This document shows, piece by piece, positions 16,183-24,356 of a stretch of DNA of 30,913 bases. Below the pieces are notes generated by a model, which saw only the letters and a program-made list of their open reading frames with translations, made no database searches and was not told the origin of the DNA. Positions within the stretch are counted from its first letter, which is position 1, and each line of letters starts with the position of its first letter. Source of the stretch: Candidatus Poribacteria bacterium. GTDB lineage: Bacteria; Abyssobacteria; SURF-5. A program made the translations under genes and the position numbers. Where the stretch lies: NCBI GenBank assembly GCA_016215705.1, contig JACRIR010000205.1:1-30913 (forward strand). Reading direction: 5' to 3'.

Positions 16183-17301
16183 GTGGGCGTGGACCGGAAG
16201 AAGATCGTGGTCCTGGGCGGATGCGGACAAGCCGGAAGGGCTATCGTACGCTTGCTCCTTGAGCGCACGGATGCGTCCGTCGTTATCGCCGGACGGAGCC
16301 TTGAGAAGGCCCAAGCGCTGGCGAATGACATGCGAAGAATGCACGCGGGGGCTCAGGTCGCGGCTTCGTGCGCGGATGCGGTGAAGCCGGCCAGCCTGGG
16401 AGATGCCTTTCGGGGCGCCGACATTGTGATCGTCGCCTCAACAACCGCGAATTTCACGGCAAACGTTGTCAGGGCCTGCCTCGATGCTCGCTGCGACTAC
16501 TTCGATATCCTCGACAGCCCTGAAGTGGCGGACATTTTGAATCAGTTCGCTCAGCAGGCGAAAAAGGCCGGTAGGCTTTTCATCACTCAGGGCGGACTTG
16601 CTCCCGGTATGCCCGCCGCAATTGTTCGTCTTGCGCATGCTTCTCTTGACAATCTCCGTGGCGCGCGACTCGGGCTTGCGCTGAGCCTGAAGACAGCGGA
16701 GCGGTATGAACAGGTCTATGACGTTTTCGATTTCATCGTAAAGACCCGACCTGTCGCGTTCGAGGGAGGAGTCTGGCGGAAGAAATCGCTTGGGGATACG
16801 ACCACTATCGATTACGGAGACCGGTTCGGTTCCCGCCAATCGTTTGCCATCGACATGCCTGAGCTGCATGCTCTGCCCGAGCAGTTGGGGTTGGAGGATT
16901 TGAGCATTTATGCAGCCAGCCCTAACCAGATGGTGGACTATCTGTTGAAGAAGCTGATCATGGGCCTGCACAGAATCCGGCCGCGTTTAGGTTGGCCGAC
17001 CCTTGCCCGATTGATATTCCGGGCATCCAAACAAATGGCTCATGAGCCAAGCGGATTCAGCAACGTTCTGGAAGCATGGGGACAGCGAAATGGTGTGGAC
17101 AGGCGACTGCGAATCGTTATCGAGCACGAAGACAACTACTTCGCTACCGCCGTGACGGTGATTGCGTTCTTGCGCCAGTACTTTTCCGGCGCGTTCAAGG
17201 AAACGAAAGGTGTCAGGATGATGGGACACCTGATTGATCCGGAACGGTCACTTCACGAGATTCAGGAAATGGGTGTGACTGTGCGACGCGAGGGTTTTTG
17301 A
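16183..17301 (+). CDS. Saccharopine dehydrogenase-like NAD(P)-binding protein
   Basis: A 372-aa protein. The N-terminal Rossmann fold has 'IVVLGGCGQAGRAIVRLLLE' (GxGxxG, residues about 8-27), then 'VVIAGRSLEKAQALA', typical of saccharopine dehydrogenase/trans-acting enoyl reductase-like proteins. The mid-part 'LFITQGGLAPGMPAAIVRLA' matches the conserved GGxxPG region of the family. Start: GTG 16183 or 16189, both after GGGAGGG; an upstream ATG is possible but would run through palindrome copy 3. The enzyme would reduce or oxidise an amino-acid-derived or lipid-derived substrate; the exact reaction is unknown. It probably shares the P3 transcript with M24 copy 2. Confidence 0.78.
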   Translation: MGVDRKKIVVLGGCGQAGRAIVRLLLERTDASVVIAGRSLEKAQALANDMRRMHAGAQVAASCADAVKPASLGDAFRGADIVIVASTTANFTANVVRACLDARCDYFDILDSPEVADILNQFAQQAKKAGRLFITQGGLAPGMPAAIVRLAHASLDNLRGARLGLALSLKTAERYEQVYDVFDFIVKTRPVAFEGGVWRKKSLGDTTTIDYGDRFGSRQSFAIDMPELHALPEQLGLEDLSIYAASPNQMVDYLLKKLIMGLHRIRPRLGWPTLARLIFRASKQMAHEPSGFSNVLEAWGQRNGVDRRLRIVIEHEDNYFATAVTVIAFLRQYFSGAFKETKGVRMMGHLIDPERSLHEIQEMGVTVRREGF

Positions 17302-17543
17302 GTTTCACAGAGCGGCGAAGCCGCAACCAAAGAAAAAGAGGGATCCGCAGATTTCGCAGATTTACACAGATTCTAAGAAAAAGCAACAACAAAAAGAGAC
17401 CTCATCCACGAAGCGACACAAAGGAGCATCACCAAGAGAAGAAGAGGAAACGGGCTCACTGGTTTGAACTGATTTGCGCAGATTTTCAGAAAAAGAGAAA
17501 TCGCGACACAGATTCAAGATTTCGAAGGTGAGTAGTACAGAGT
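17302..17543. repeat. Non-coding stretch with degenerate tandem repeats
   Basis: No gene is supported. The stretch holds decaying copies of two short repeats common in environmental genomes: CGCAGATTTCGCAGATTTACA-type (about 17347-17372, again near 17470) and CCACGAAGCGACACAAAGG-type (about 17407-17425). Purine-rich sequence dominates the plus strand. Confidence 0.5.
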
Positions 17544-17640
17544 GGAAATCCGGGGACACGATGTCGCATCGTGTCCCCGGATTTCCCACCGCATCGTGTT
17601 CCCGAATTTCCCACCGCATCGTGTTCCCGAATTTCCCCTG
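17544..17640. repeat. Dispersed palindrome, copy 4, with two tandem half-units
   Basis: GGAAATCCGGGG and CCCCGGATTTCC enclose the ACACGATGTCGCATCGTGT core (17544-17586). Immediately right, the right arm is repeated twice more in tandem as CCCACCGCATCGTGTTCCCG-AATTT (period about 29 bases), to 17640. It lies at the end of the leftward FAD oxidoreductase unit. Confidence 0.85.
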
Positions 17641-17665
17641 GTTAAGCATTCAGGACCCGCTGGTT

Positions 17666-18988
17666 CTAATGGGCGACAATGCCTCCCCACCCACAAACTC
17701 TCTTAACCGCCGCAGCGGCGCTCATCATTGCCGCCTCCATGGCTTCTCCACAAAGGACACTACTGACAAAGGAAACGCCTCTCAGTTTCCTTGTTCCCTC
17801 CAGGAAATCCAGGATGCGGCCGTGTGCTCCAGGGGGATAGAGCGCATTTATGAATTTGTGCCGGTGGACCTTTGCATCTTCGATCCACTTTGAGAGACCC
17901 GGCACCATCAGTTCGATGTCTTCTTTGGCTTTTCTTAGCACTACGTCATCGGGCTTGTCCACCAGGTCCAGCGACATGGGGTGAATTCCGAATCCGACAA
18001 GGATGCTCTTCCCGCTTGGAACCGTTTCCGGCGCCTTTGAAAGTTGATCAACGGCGTATCCATACGTCTTCCTGAGCCTGGGGTCATTAAAGTAACACCA
18101 GATGTTCTTGTCCAGCGGTCTGTCAAGAAAGAAGACCGGCATAGGAGCTTGGGCGTAGGTTACCGATTCGAGAAAACGTCGTTGTTCCCCCATCTCTTCC
18201 GGCATGAGAGGAGCGGCGGCTGGAGGCGTGGTGGCGACTATGACGTGGCCGGCCTTAATGACCGAGCCGTCGTTCTCCAGTTGCACTCCGACCACGGTGC
18301 CTTTTTCGGTCACGAGTTTCCGGACAGGGCTCTCATATCGGACGCGCAAGAGCTTGGCTAACTCACGGGCAAGCGAGGCAGTGCCTCCTGTCAGGGTAAA
18401 GAAGCCGGGGAAGAGCATGGTTTGGAAATGCCTCATGAAGCAGTAGAAGCTCATCCACTCCGGAAGCCCGCAGGTGGCGCCCATGCTTAGGACAGTCAAG
18501 AAGTAATCCTTAAGCGGGCGGTCGTGTGGAGACTTGAATGCCTCGAACACCTCCATATTGTCGTAGTCGGGCATATCCTCCGAAATCACATACCTGGGAA
18601 GCCGGCGTCCGAACAGAAAATGTTTCAGCACAAATTGGTATATCCGCAGATTGCCGCGCAGGCCGAGAAGCTTCATATACGGATTGTGACGGTCATACAC
18701 GTAGAAGGAACCGTCTTCAAGCGAGTACCTCATGTTTCCGGAAACAGGTCTCTTGGTGGATTTCAGGTTTGTCGCATCTATAAGTTGGAGCGCGTTGCGG
18801 AAGTCGGAATGAAAGAATTGCGCTCCGACGTCTACCCGATCGCCCTTTCGCTCCAAAATGATGGTCCGTCCGCCCGGCCGCTCAGAGGCCTCCAGTATCT
18901 CAACTTCGTATCCCCTCTTCTGCAGCCAGTAGCCGGCCGACAACCCTCCCAAGCCCGCCCCAATGATTATGACCTTCCTGTTTTCCAT
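17666..18988 (-). CDS. FAD-dependent amine-oxidase-fold oxidoreductase, copy 1
   Basis: A 440-aa flavoprotein. The N-terminal dinucleotide-binding fold is 'VIIIGAGLGGLSAGYWLQKRG' (residues 6-26), followed by 'EILEASERPGGRT', the GG-motif of the amine oxidase/phytoene desaturase/protoporphyrinogen oxidase superfamily. The C-terminal FAD-closing segment is 'GVSFVSSVLCGEAMEAAMMSA'. ATG 18988 is chosen by analogy with the paralog, where GGAGG precedes the same codon; here the equivalent is AAGGGA, somewhat far upstream. It lies directly downstream of the paralog at 19243-20565, separated by a MITE-like element and palindrome copy 5, and is probably read through from P4. Substrate unknown. Confidence 0.85.
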   Translation of the reverse strand: MENRKVIIIGAGLGGLSAGYWLQKRGYEVEILEASERPGGRTIILERKGDRVDVGAQFFHSDFRNALQLIDATNLKSTKRPVSGNMRYSLEDGSFYVYDRHNPYMKLLGLRGNLRIYQFVLKHFLFGRRLPRYVISEDMPDYDNMEVFEAFKSPHDRPLKDYFLTVLSMGATCGLPEWMSFYCFMRHFQTMLFPGFFTLTGGTASLARELAKLLRVRYESPVRKLVTEKGTVVGVQLENDGSVIKAGHVIVATTPPAAAPLMPEEMGEQRRFLESVTYAQAPMPVFFLDRPLDKNIWCYFNDPRLRKTYGYAVDQLSKAPETVPSGKSILVGFGIHPMSLDLVDKPDDVVLRKAKEDIELMVPGLSKWIEDAKVHRHKFINALYPPGAHGRILDFLEGTRKLRGVSFVSSVLCGEAMEAAMMSAAAAVKRVCGWGGIVAH

Positions 18989-19026
18989 CGGTTCATGAGT
19001 CCCTTCTGTCGTTCCCATGTGCGCGA

Positions 19027-19065
19027 AAAACAGGGGACACGATGCGGCATCGTGTCCCCTGTTTT
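19027..19065. repeat. Dispersed palindrome, copy 5
   Basis: GGGGACACGATGC-G-GCATCGTGTCCCC with flanks AAAACA and TGTTTT. It is terminator-like on both strands and lies between the two FAD oxidoreductase genes. Confidence 0.9.
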
Positions 19066-19114
19066 CCGCACGGTATCTCCGATCTTCTGCACATAGAATT
19101 TCCGGCACACAACA

Positions 19115-19246
19115 CTAGTGTAGTGTCTCTAACGCTTCTTTACATTGATCTTCGGGGACAGTCCCGATTCTACGGCGCAAAGCGCCCGTAAATCTGGGAT
19201 GGTCCCCTTCGCAACGCTTCAAGTTATTTCTTAGACACTACACTAG
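19115..19246. mobile_element. MITE-like element 1 (CTAG ends)
   Basis: Perfect 14-bp terminal inverted repeats CTAGTGTAGTGTCT (19115-19128) and AGACACTACACTAG (19233-19246) bound a 132-bp non-coding unit. The interior folds as a long imperfect hairpin (GGGGACAGTCCC... pairing with ...GGGATGGTCCCC). The TA within each CTAG end fits the TA target duplication of IS630/Tc1-mariner elements. Its right end supplies the TAG stop codon of the upstream FAD oxidoreductase. No transposase is inside. Confidence 0.75.
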
Positions 19247-20565
19247 CTGGTAAGAACGCCTCCCCACCCGCAAACTCTTCTGACTGCTGCCGCGGCGCTC
19301 ACCATCGCTGCTTCGATGGCCTCTCCGCAGAGTACGCTGCTGACAAAAGAAACCCCTCTCAATGTCTTTGCTCCTTCCAAGAAGTCGAGCACACTGCGAT
19401 GCGCTCCTGGAGGATAGAGCGCATTTACGAACTTATGTCGATGGACCCTCGCATCCTCGATCCATTTCGATGAGCCCGGTATCATCAGCTCAATATCTTC
19501 TTTGGCCTTTTTCAACACTACATCATCAGGTTTGTCCATCAAGTCCAGTGTCAGAGGGTCAATCCCGAATCCGACCAGCACGCTCTTGCCGCTCGGGATC
19601 ATTTCCGGAGCTTTGGAAAGCTCGTCAATCGCGTATCCGTATGTTTTCCTGAGCTTGGGGTCATTGAAATAACACCAGATATTTCTGTCCAGCGGCCTGT
19701 CCAGAAAAAAGATCGGCATGGGGGATTGGACGTAGGTAACCGACTCGAGAAAACGCCGCTGCTCTTCCATCTCCTCCGGCATCATCGGCGCCGCTGCTGG
19801 AGGTGTGGTGGCGACTATCACATGGCCGGCCTTCTTGACTGAGCCATTGCTTTCCAATTGTACTCCGACAACCCGGCCCTTCTCGGTCACGAGTTTCCGA
19901 ACGGGAGTTTCGTAGCGCACCGACAGGTGTTTTGCCATCTCATACGCAAGTGAGGCAATGCCTCCCGTCAGAGTAATATAATTGGGGAAGAAGATATTGC
20001 TGAAATGCCTCATGTAGCAATAGTAGCTCATCCACTCGGGCAACCCGGAAGTGCCGCCCATGCTTATTACGGTTACGAGGAAGTCTTTCATCGGGCGGTC
20101 GTGTGGGGAAGTGAACCCATCAAACACTTCCATGCTGTCCCAGTCGGGCATGTCTTCGGAAATCAGATAGTGGGGGAGACGGCGTCCGAACAAGAGGAAT
20201 TTCAGGATAAACCGATACATCCGCAAATTGCCGCGGAAACCGAGGAGCTTATTGTACGGGTTTCGGCGGTCAAACACGAAAAACGAGCCGTCTTCGAGCG
20301 CATACCTTATATTCCCCGAAATAGTTCTCTTGGTCGAACCCAAGTTCATGGCGTCTATGAAGCCGAGGGCGTTATGGAAATTGGAATGATAGAATTGTGC
20401 CCCGATGTCCACCCGGTCACCCTTACGCTCCAAGAGAACCGTTCGTCCACCAGGTTGAGCCGAGGCCTCCAGTATTTCAACCGCGTATCCCCTTTGCCGC
20501 AGCCAGTAGCCGGCTGACAACCCTCCCAGACCCGCCCCAACGATTATAACATTCCTGCTTTCCAT
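19243..20565 (-). CDS. FAD-dependent amine-oxidase-fold oxidoreductase, copy 2
   Basis: A 440-aa paralog of the protein at 17666-18988, with roughly three quarters of residues identical by eye over the whole length. FAD-binding 'VIIVGAGLGGLSAGYWLRQRG', then 'EILEASAQPGGRT', and C-terminal 'GVSFVSSVLCGEAIEAAMVSA'. ATG 20565 has GGAGG eight bases upstream. The stop codon TAG lies inside the terminal repeat of the MITE-like element, so the last two or three residues may have been changed by its insertion. It is the first gene of the P4 unit, with a leader of about 390 bases. The product is likely a cytoplasmic or peripheral membrane flavoenzyme acting on a hydrophobic substrate; inference only. 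Confidence 0.87.
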   Translation of the reverse strand: MESRNVIIVGAGLGGLSAGYWLRQRGYAVEILEASAQPGGRTVLLERKGDRVDIGAQFYHSNFHNALGFIDAMNLGSTKRTISGNIRYALEDGSFFVFDRRNPYNKLLGFRGNLRMYRFILKFLLFGRRLPHYLISEDMPDWDSMEVFDGFTSPHDRPMKDFLVTVISMGGTSGLPEWMSYYCYMRHFSNIFFPNYITLTGGIASLAYEMAKHLSVRYETPVRKLVTEKGRVVGVQLESNGSVKKAGHVIVATTPPAAAPMMPEEMEEQRRFLESVTYVQSPMPIFFLDRPLDRNIWCYFNDPKLRKTYGYAIDELSKAPEMIPSGKSVLVGFGIDPLTLDLMDKPDDVVLKKAKEDIELMIPGSSKWIEDARVHRHKFVNALYPPGAHRSVLDFLEGAKTLRGVSFVSSVLCGEAIEAAMVSAAAAVRRVCGWGGVLTS

Positions 20566-20955
20566 CGGTTTACCCTCCAAGAATGGCACAAGAGCATTGT
20601 CAAAAGGGTTTTGTCTCCGCAATACGGCAGGGAAGTCTCATGACGGCATTGCAGGCATCCTGAATAAACGCAAAGCGCAGGAGGAATCGGTTGGGTCGAA
20701 AGGCTTTGCAAGGTTGACGTATGGACTTAATCCGGATCGATATGGCCGCTGTTCCGAATTGGGAAACGTTGTTTAATATGAGGACTGCAACGTGCCCTTC
20801 ATCTCAGCGGGGCGAGCCTCAAACCTTTTCCCCCTGCGCCTTGCGCGTGCTGGGACTTCCTTAAGATACAAAAAACAGTCCGATTCGATTGACTCTTCCG
20901 TTCTTGGCATTCCCGTTGGTTCCGGGATTTCAGGAACGCGTTGTCGAATTCGGTC
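20566..20955 (-). other. Long 5' leader of the FAD oxidoreductase unit
   Basis: About 390 bases of transcribed but non-coding sequence between P4 and ATG 20565. It contains leader motif copy B (20824-20858). No convincing small ORF with a ribosome binding site and no known riboswitch is recognised. Confidence 0.45.
20824..20858 (-). promoter_or_regulatory. Conserved leader motif, copy B
   Basis: A 35-base element matching the pseudopilin leader motif at 11584-11618 (26 of 35 identical by eye), about 105 bases downstream of the -10 box of P4. Confidence 0.5.
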
Positions 20956-20962
20956 AGCCGAT

Positions 20963-20997
20963 ATTGTACCACGCGAATATATGTTTGTCAACAAACC
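20963..20997 (-). promoter_or_regulatory. Regulon promoter/operator P4 (operator on -35)
   Basis: Minus strand: TTGACA (20991-20986), a 17-bp spacer and TACAAT (20968-20963). Operator TGTTTGTCAACAAACC (20982-20997, plus strand) contains the -35 box exactly as in P1. The spacers of P1 and P4 are also alike (ending GTGG before the -10), so the two promoters look like duplicates. Confidence 0.82.
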
Positions 20998-21063
20998 TAT
21001 ATTTGTTCTCGAAAAAGATGCGCTCTCCAGTTGCGTAGTCGATTTGCCAAATCCTATGCGTGT

Positions 21064-21098
21064 TTTGTACGGGCGACCCGGCGGGTCGCCCGTACAAA
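21064..21098. repeat. Perfect 17-bp inverted repeat
   Basis: TTTGTACGGGCGACCCG, one central G, then CGGGTCGCCCGTACAAA. It lies between the oxidoreductase operon (85 bases past its last gene) and P4. No T-run follows, so it is a REP-like element rather than a classical terminator, though it may end or stabilise the kor transcript. Confidence 0.85.
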
Positions 21099-21182
21099 GG
21101 TTGCTTGGATGATAGCACAAATAGGAGGTTGAGCGGTGGACCCGGATCGCCCCTACGGAGGTTGCGCGGATACGTCATCGGC

Positions 21183-21743
21183 TCACTTCAGACAGTTCGC
21201 GCTCCTACGCCCCTTTTTACCCTTTCCTATTTTGAATCCCGCGATGAGCGCGGCAAGGTTTGCGTTTCTTGTGTGTGCAGGGATGCGCCCGAACATTGAT
21301 TGTTTCAAGCTCTTGAGTTTCACCATACCAGTGACGCCTGCGATGATTCCAAGGGCTACCATGTTTACGCTCATGGGACTACTCACCTGATCCCGCGCGA
21401 TCTCGGTCATGGGAAAGCGATTGACATCCTCTTCCTTTCCGGGAGTGACGATGCTTGAGTCCACGATGAGCAAACCGTCCTCTTTGAGATATCGATTATT
21501 CTCATCGAATGCCCGCTGCGAAAGCGCAACGAGAACATCGAGCCGGGAACACTTAGGATAGTCGATAGGCTCGTCGCTTATGACCACGTCCGTCTTGCTC
21601 GAATCTCCGCGCGCGGCAGGCCCATAGTCTTGAGCCTGGGCGACCTCTTTGCCTTCATAAATACCAGCGGCCTCGGCAAGGATGATGCCCGCGAGGATGA
21701 TGCCCTGCCCCCCGGAACCGCACAATCTGCACTCTGTCCGCAT
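21183..21743 (-). CDS. korC: 2-oxoacid:ferredoxin oxidoreductase, gamma subunit
   Basis: A 186-aa gamma subunit. 'RLCGSGGQGIILAGIILAEAA' near the N-terminus is the CoA-binding GxGGQG signature of the KorC/VorC/PorG family. It continues with 'AQAQDYGPAARGDSSKTDVVISDEPIDYP', also diagnostic. The ATG start at 21743 lies ten bases after AGGA; GTG 21749 is the alternative. It is the last gene of the korD-A-B-C operon, 31 bases after korB. With the other subunits it oxidatively decarboxylates a 2-oxoacid to acyl-CoA, reducing ferredoxin. The gene names follow the 2-oxoglutarate enzyme; a branched-chain 2-oxoacid enzyme (Vor) cannot be excluded. Confidence 0.87.
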   Translation of the reverse strand: MRTECRLCGSGGQGIILAGIILAEAAGIYEGKEVAQAQDYGPAARGDSSKTDVVISDEPIDYPKCSRLDVLVALSQRAFDENNRYLKEDGLLIVDSSIVTPGKEEDVNRFPMTEIARDQVSSPMSVNMVALGIIAGVTGMVKLKSLKQSMFGRIPAHTRNANLAALIAGFKIGKGKKGRRSANCLK

Positions 21744-21774
21744 AGCCACTTTGTCCTATCGCCCGTTTCTTCTA

Positions 21775-22689
21775 CTACTGCTTCTTCTTTCTTATTGAGC
21801 CGGAACCTCGTGCGCTTCGCGCGGCCCCCCTTCGGCTCCGGGGCCCAGTTTCTGCACCTTCGGCCGCTTTTGCGGCCATCTTGTAATATTCGGTCACGAA
21901 TTCCGGCGCGTTGCGGTTCACGAATACTCCGGTCAAGAACTTCCCGGGGAACTGTTCCTTGAGCGAGTCGGCTTCTCCGGACCACTGTTGCCGCATTTTT
22001 TCAATCGGAAGCGCATTATCGCGCAGCCACCGCACCATCTCGACCGGTCCGCCCATCTTGTTCATGCGTCCGTAAATCGTCGGACACTGACTTATGATTT
22101 CGACAACGGAAAATCCCTTGTGCTCGAGCGCCATTTTGATGAATCTCTCGGTTTCACGCGCGGAATACGTCGTGCCGCGCGCGACAAAACTTGCGCCCGC
22201 GCTCGCGGCAAGATTACAGATGTCGAAGGAAGAGTCGATGTTCCCGTACGGAACCGTGGTCGCATACTCACCGCGCGGAGTAGTCGGCGATACCTGACCG
22301 CCGGTCATACCGTAGATGCGATTGTTGAACACGAGTGTCGTGATGTCTATGTTGCGCCTGCATGAATGGATGAAGTGATTTCCCCCTATGGCAACGGCGT
22401 CGCCGTCGCCCATTATGACGATCACGTGCAGTTTCGGGTTGACGAGCTTTATTCCGGACGCAAACGCAAGAGCTCTTCCATGAGTTGTATGAAGCGTATT
22501 GAAGTCAACGTAGACCGGGGCGCGCGCGGCGCAGCCAATTCCGGATATCAGGATGACGTCGTTCCTCGAATATCCGAGCGAGTCTATCGCTCGCACCAGC
22601 GCCGAGAGACCCACCCCATTCCCGCAGCCGGCACACCACAAATGCGGAAATTTCTTGGTCGAGCGAATATACTTGTGCATGACTGACAT
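21775..22689 (-). CDS. korB: 2-oxoacid:ferredoxin oxidoreductase, beta (TPP-binding) subunit
   Basis: A 304-aa beta subunit. Four cysteines at the positions that hold the [4Fe-4S] cluster are C19 and C22 ('HLWCAGCGNG'), C53 ('GIGCAAR') and C202 ('SQCPTIYGR'). The TPP-binding segment runs from 'MGDGDAVAIGGNH' (about residue 93) to 'LVFNN' (about 123), followed by 'YGMTGGQVSPTTP'. The last ~30 residues form an unusual Arg/Ala/Ser/Lys-rich basic tail not typical of the family. ATG 22689 lies nine bases after GAGGAGGAG. It acts with KorA at the active site and passes electrons to ferredoxin. Confidence 0.92.
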   Translation of the reverse strand: MSVMHKYIRSTKKFPHLWCAGCGNGVGLSALVRAIDSLGYSRNDVILISGIGCAARAPVYVDFNTLHTTHGRALAFASGIKLVNPKLHVIVIMGDGDAVAIGGNHFIHSCRRNIDITTLVFNNRIYGMTGGQVSPTTPRGEYATTVPYGNIDSSFDICNLAASAGASFVARGTTYSARETERFIKMALEHKGFSVVEIISQCPTIYGRMNKMGGPVEMVRWLRDNALPIEKMRQQWSGEADSLKEQFPGKFLTGVFVNRNAPEFVTEYYKMAAKAAEGAETGPRSRRGAARSARGSGSIRKKKQ

Positions 22690-22710
22690 CGCTATTCACT
22701 CCTCCTCCGC

Positions 22711-22765
22711 AAGATGATCGATCATCTTATCTTGCAGGCGCGAATTCATTCACACGAATCTCGCC
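22711..22765. repeat. Palindromes in the korA-korB gap
   Basis: A perfect 18-bp palindrome AAGATGATCGATCATCTT (22711-22728) is followed by a GGCGCGAATTC...GAATCTCGCC hairpin (22737-22765). Both lie inside the operon in a 78-base gap and could affect the stability or relative expression of the flanking mRNA. Confidence 0.6.
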
Positions 22766-22767
22766 AC

Positions 22768-23931
22768 TCATTCCTCCACACAAAGATGGTCAACTATTTC
22801 ATCCGGAGTGATAAGCTCTCCGTCGAAGCGGGTGAGCGATTGAACTCTTGTCTTTCCGGCTGCGAGCCGCTCGACCTCGAGCGCCATTTGCCCGAGGTTC
22901 AGCTCGACCACCGTGAAGCTTCTGACCGACTGTGCGTAGTGAACTATTGACCGGCGCGGGTGCGGCCATACGGTGATCTGGCGGATGAGCCCGGCCTTGA
23001 CACCCCGGCTGCGCGCGATATCCACTGCCGCCTTGCATGCGCGCGCCGCGCTGCCGATCGCGACCAGTATGCGCTCCGCGTCTTCACACATATACTCTTC
23101 GCTCAGACAGATTTCGCTTCTATTGTTCTCTATCTTGTCTCGCAGTCTCGTGAGCAGCGACTTGACTTCGTCAGGCCGCATCGTGGGGAACCCCCACTGG
23201 TCGTGCGTCAAACCTGTCACGTGGTAGCGGTATCCGCTGCCGAAGTCCGCGAGCGGCGGCACGAGGTCAGCGGTGATTTCGTAGGGCTGATATGCGTGCG
23301 CCGGGATATCGGGCCTCTTGCGCTCGATGAGTCTGACATCTGCTTTGCGCGGAAGGACGACTTTTTCCCGCATATGGCCGATGACTTCGTCGAGCAGCAG
23401 GATCACCGGCGTTCGGTACTTCTCTGAGAAATTGAATGCCTCGATCGTGACGTTCAGCGTTTCCTGCACGGACCATGGCGCAAGCGCTATTATCGGGTGA
23501 TCACCATGCGTGCCCCAGCGCGCCTGCATGATGTCGCCCTGCCCGACCGACGTGGGCAGCCCGGTGCTTGGGCCTCCTCTCATTACGTCGACCACGACGC
23601 ACGGTATCTCGGTAAACGAGGCAAAGCCAAGATTCTCCTGTTTCAAGGAGAACCCGGGACCCGAGGTCGCGGTCATTGCTTTCGCGCCTGCAAGAGAGGC
23701 GCCTATAACCGCGCCCATGCTTGCGATCTCATCTTCCATTTGAACAAACACGCCCCCTCGGCGCGGCAGTTCGCGCGCCATCATCTCCGCGATCTCGGTC
23801 GAGGGTGTTATGGGGTAGCCGGCGAAAAAGGACATTCCCGCCAACAATGCGCCATGCACACATGCCTCATTGCCTTGAAGGAGCCTGACATCACTGTTGG
23901 TCTTGTCGACAGTTTTATTTTTTTTTGTCAT
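22768..23931 (-). CDS. korA: 2-oxoacid:ferredoxin oxidoreductase, alpha subunit
   Basis: A 387-aa alpha subunit. 'GNEACVHGALLAGMSFFAGYPITPSTEIAE' (residues about 20-49, given in part) is the pyrimidine-domain signature with YPITPS, followed by 'FVQMEDEIASMGAVIGASLAGAKAMTATSGPG'. The middle region 'PSTGLPTSVGQGDIMQARWG' is diagnostic of the KorA/VorA group. Start ATG 23931 has AAGG upstream. It lies 32 bases after korD and 78 before korB. The complex acts in the cytoplasm and needs TPP, CoA and ferredoxin. It would convert a 2-oxoacid made by deamination into an acyl-CoA, which fits the amino-acid-like enzymes of the same regulon. Confidence 0.92.
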   Translation of the reverse strand: MTKKNKTVDKTNSDVRLLQGNEACVHGALLAGMSFFAGYPITPSTEIAEMMARELPRRGGVFVQMEDEIASMGAVIGASLAGAKAMTATSGPGFSLKQENLGFASFTEIPCVVVDVMRGGPSTGLPTSVGQGDIMQARWGTHGDHPIIALAPWSVQETLNVTIEAFNFSEKYRTPVILLLDEVIGHMREKVVLPRKADVRLIERKRPDIPAHAYQPYEITADLVPPLADFGSGYRYHVTGLTHDQWGFPTMRPDEVKSLLTRLRDKIENNRSEICLSEEYMCEDAERILVAIGSAARACKAAVDIARSRGVKAGLIRQITVWPHPRRSIVHYAQSVRSFTVVELNLGQMALEVERLAAGKTRVQSLTRFDGELITPDEIVDHLCVEE

Positions 23932-23963
23932 CGTCAGCCTTAGTTCTCGACGCTTTGCACCCT

Positions 23964-24212
23964 TTATTCTTCCAGTATATACTCCTCGATCAATTTCCGC
24001 CTGGTATCCTCATCATCTACAATAGCATAATCCGGGCACTGAATCACGCACAGGCCGCAACGGACACAACGGTCCAGATTCGTGGGGTGAGGATAGCGGT
24101 TCTTATCGAGCTCAAAGACCTGCCTGGGACACAATTCTTCACACAGTCCGCACTGCTTACACCACTTCCTGTTCACCCAGATGAACGGTTTGTCTTTTTC
24201 TTCTTTCCTCAT
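23964..24212 (-). CDS. korD: 2-oxoacid:ferredoxin oxidoreductase, delta (2[4Fe-4S] ferredoxin) subunit
   Basis: An 82-aa ferredoxin-like subunit with two cluster motifs, CKQCGLCEELCP (about residues 18-29) and CVRCGLCVIQCP (about 49-60), the classical CX2CX2CX3CP pattern. ATG 24212 has AAGG seven bases upstream. It is the first gene of the operon, with a leader of about 50 bases from promoter P5. It transfers electrons from the beta-subunit cluster to soluble ferredoxin. Confidence 0.9.
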   Translation of the reverse strand: MRKEEKDKPFIWVNRKWCKQCGLCEELCPRQVFELDKNRYPHPTNLDRCVRCGLCVIQCPDYAIVDDEDTRRKLIEEYILEE

Positions 24213-24255
24213 ATATATACCTTATATCAATCGGAAATCCATTGGCAATATGTTA

Positions 24256-24299
24256 TGTTTGTTGACAGACATTGTATCGCATGCTTCTTCAGGTGTCAA
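24256..24299 (-). promoter_or_regulatory. Regulon promoter/operator P5 (operator on -10), kor operon
   Basis: Minus strand: TTGACA (24299-24294), a 17-bp spacer and TACAAT (24276-24271). Operator TGTTTGTTGACAGACA (24256-24271, plus strand) starts, read leftward, at the last T of the -10 box. It is divergent from P6, so one intergenic region holds two separate operators. Confidence 0.87.
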
Positions 24300-24356
24300 C
24301 TGCTCTCGGCCACAACAAATCTACCGCGCTGTGCTACTTTCGTACGAGCATGACAC

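Noticed and set aside
20773-21120. Minus-strand ORF of 115 aa between the FAD and kor units
   Set aside because: It runs across promoter P4, its operator and a perfect palindrome and has no coding features.
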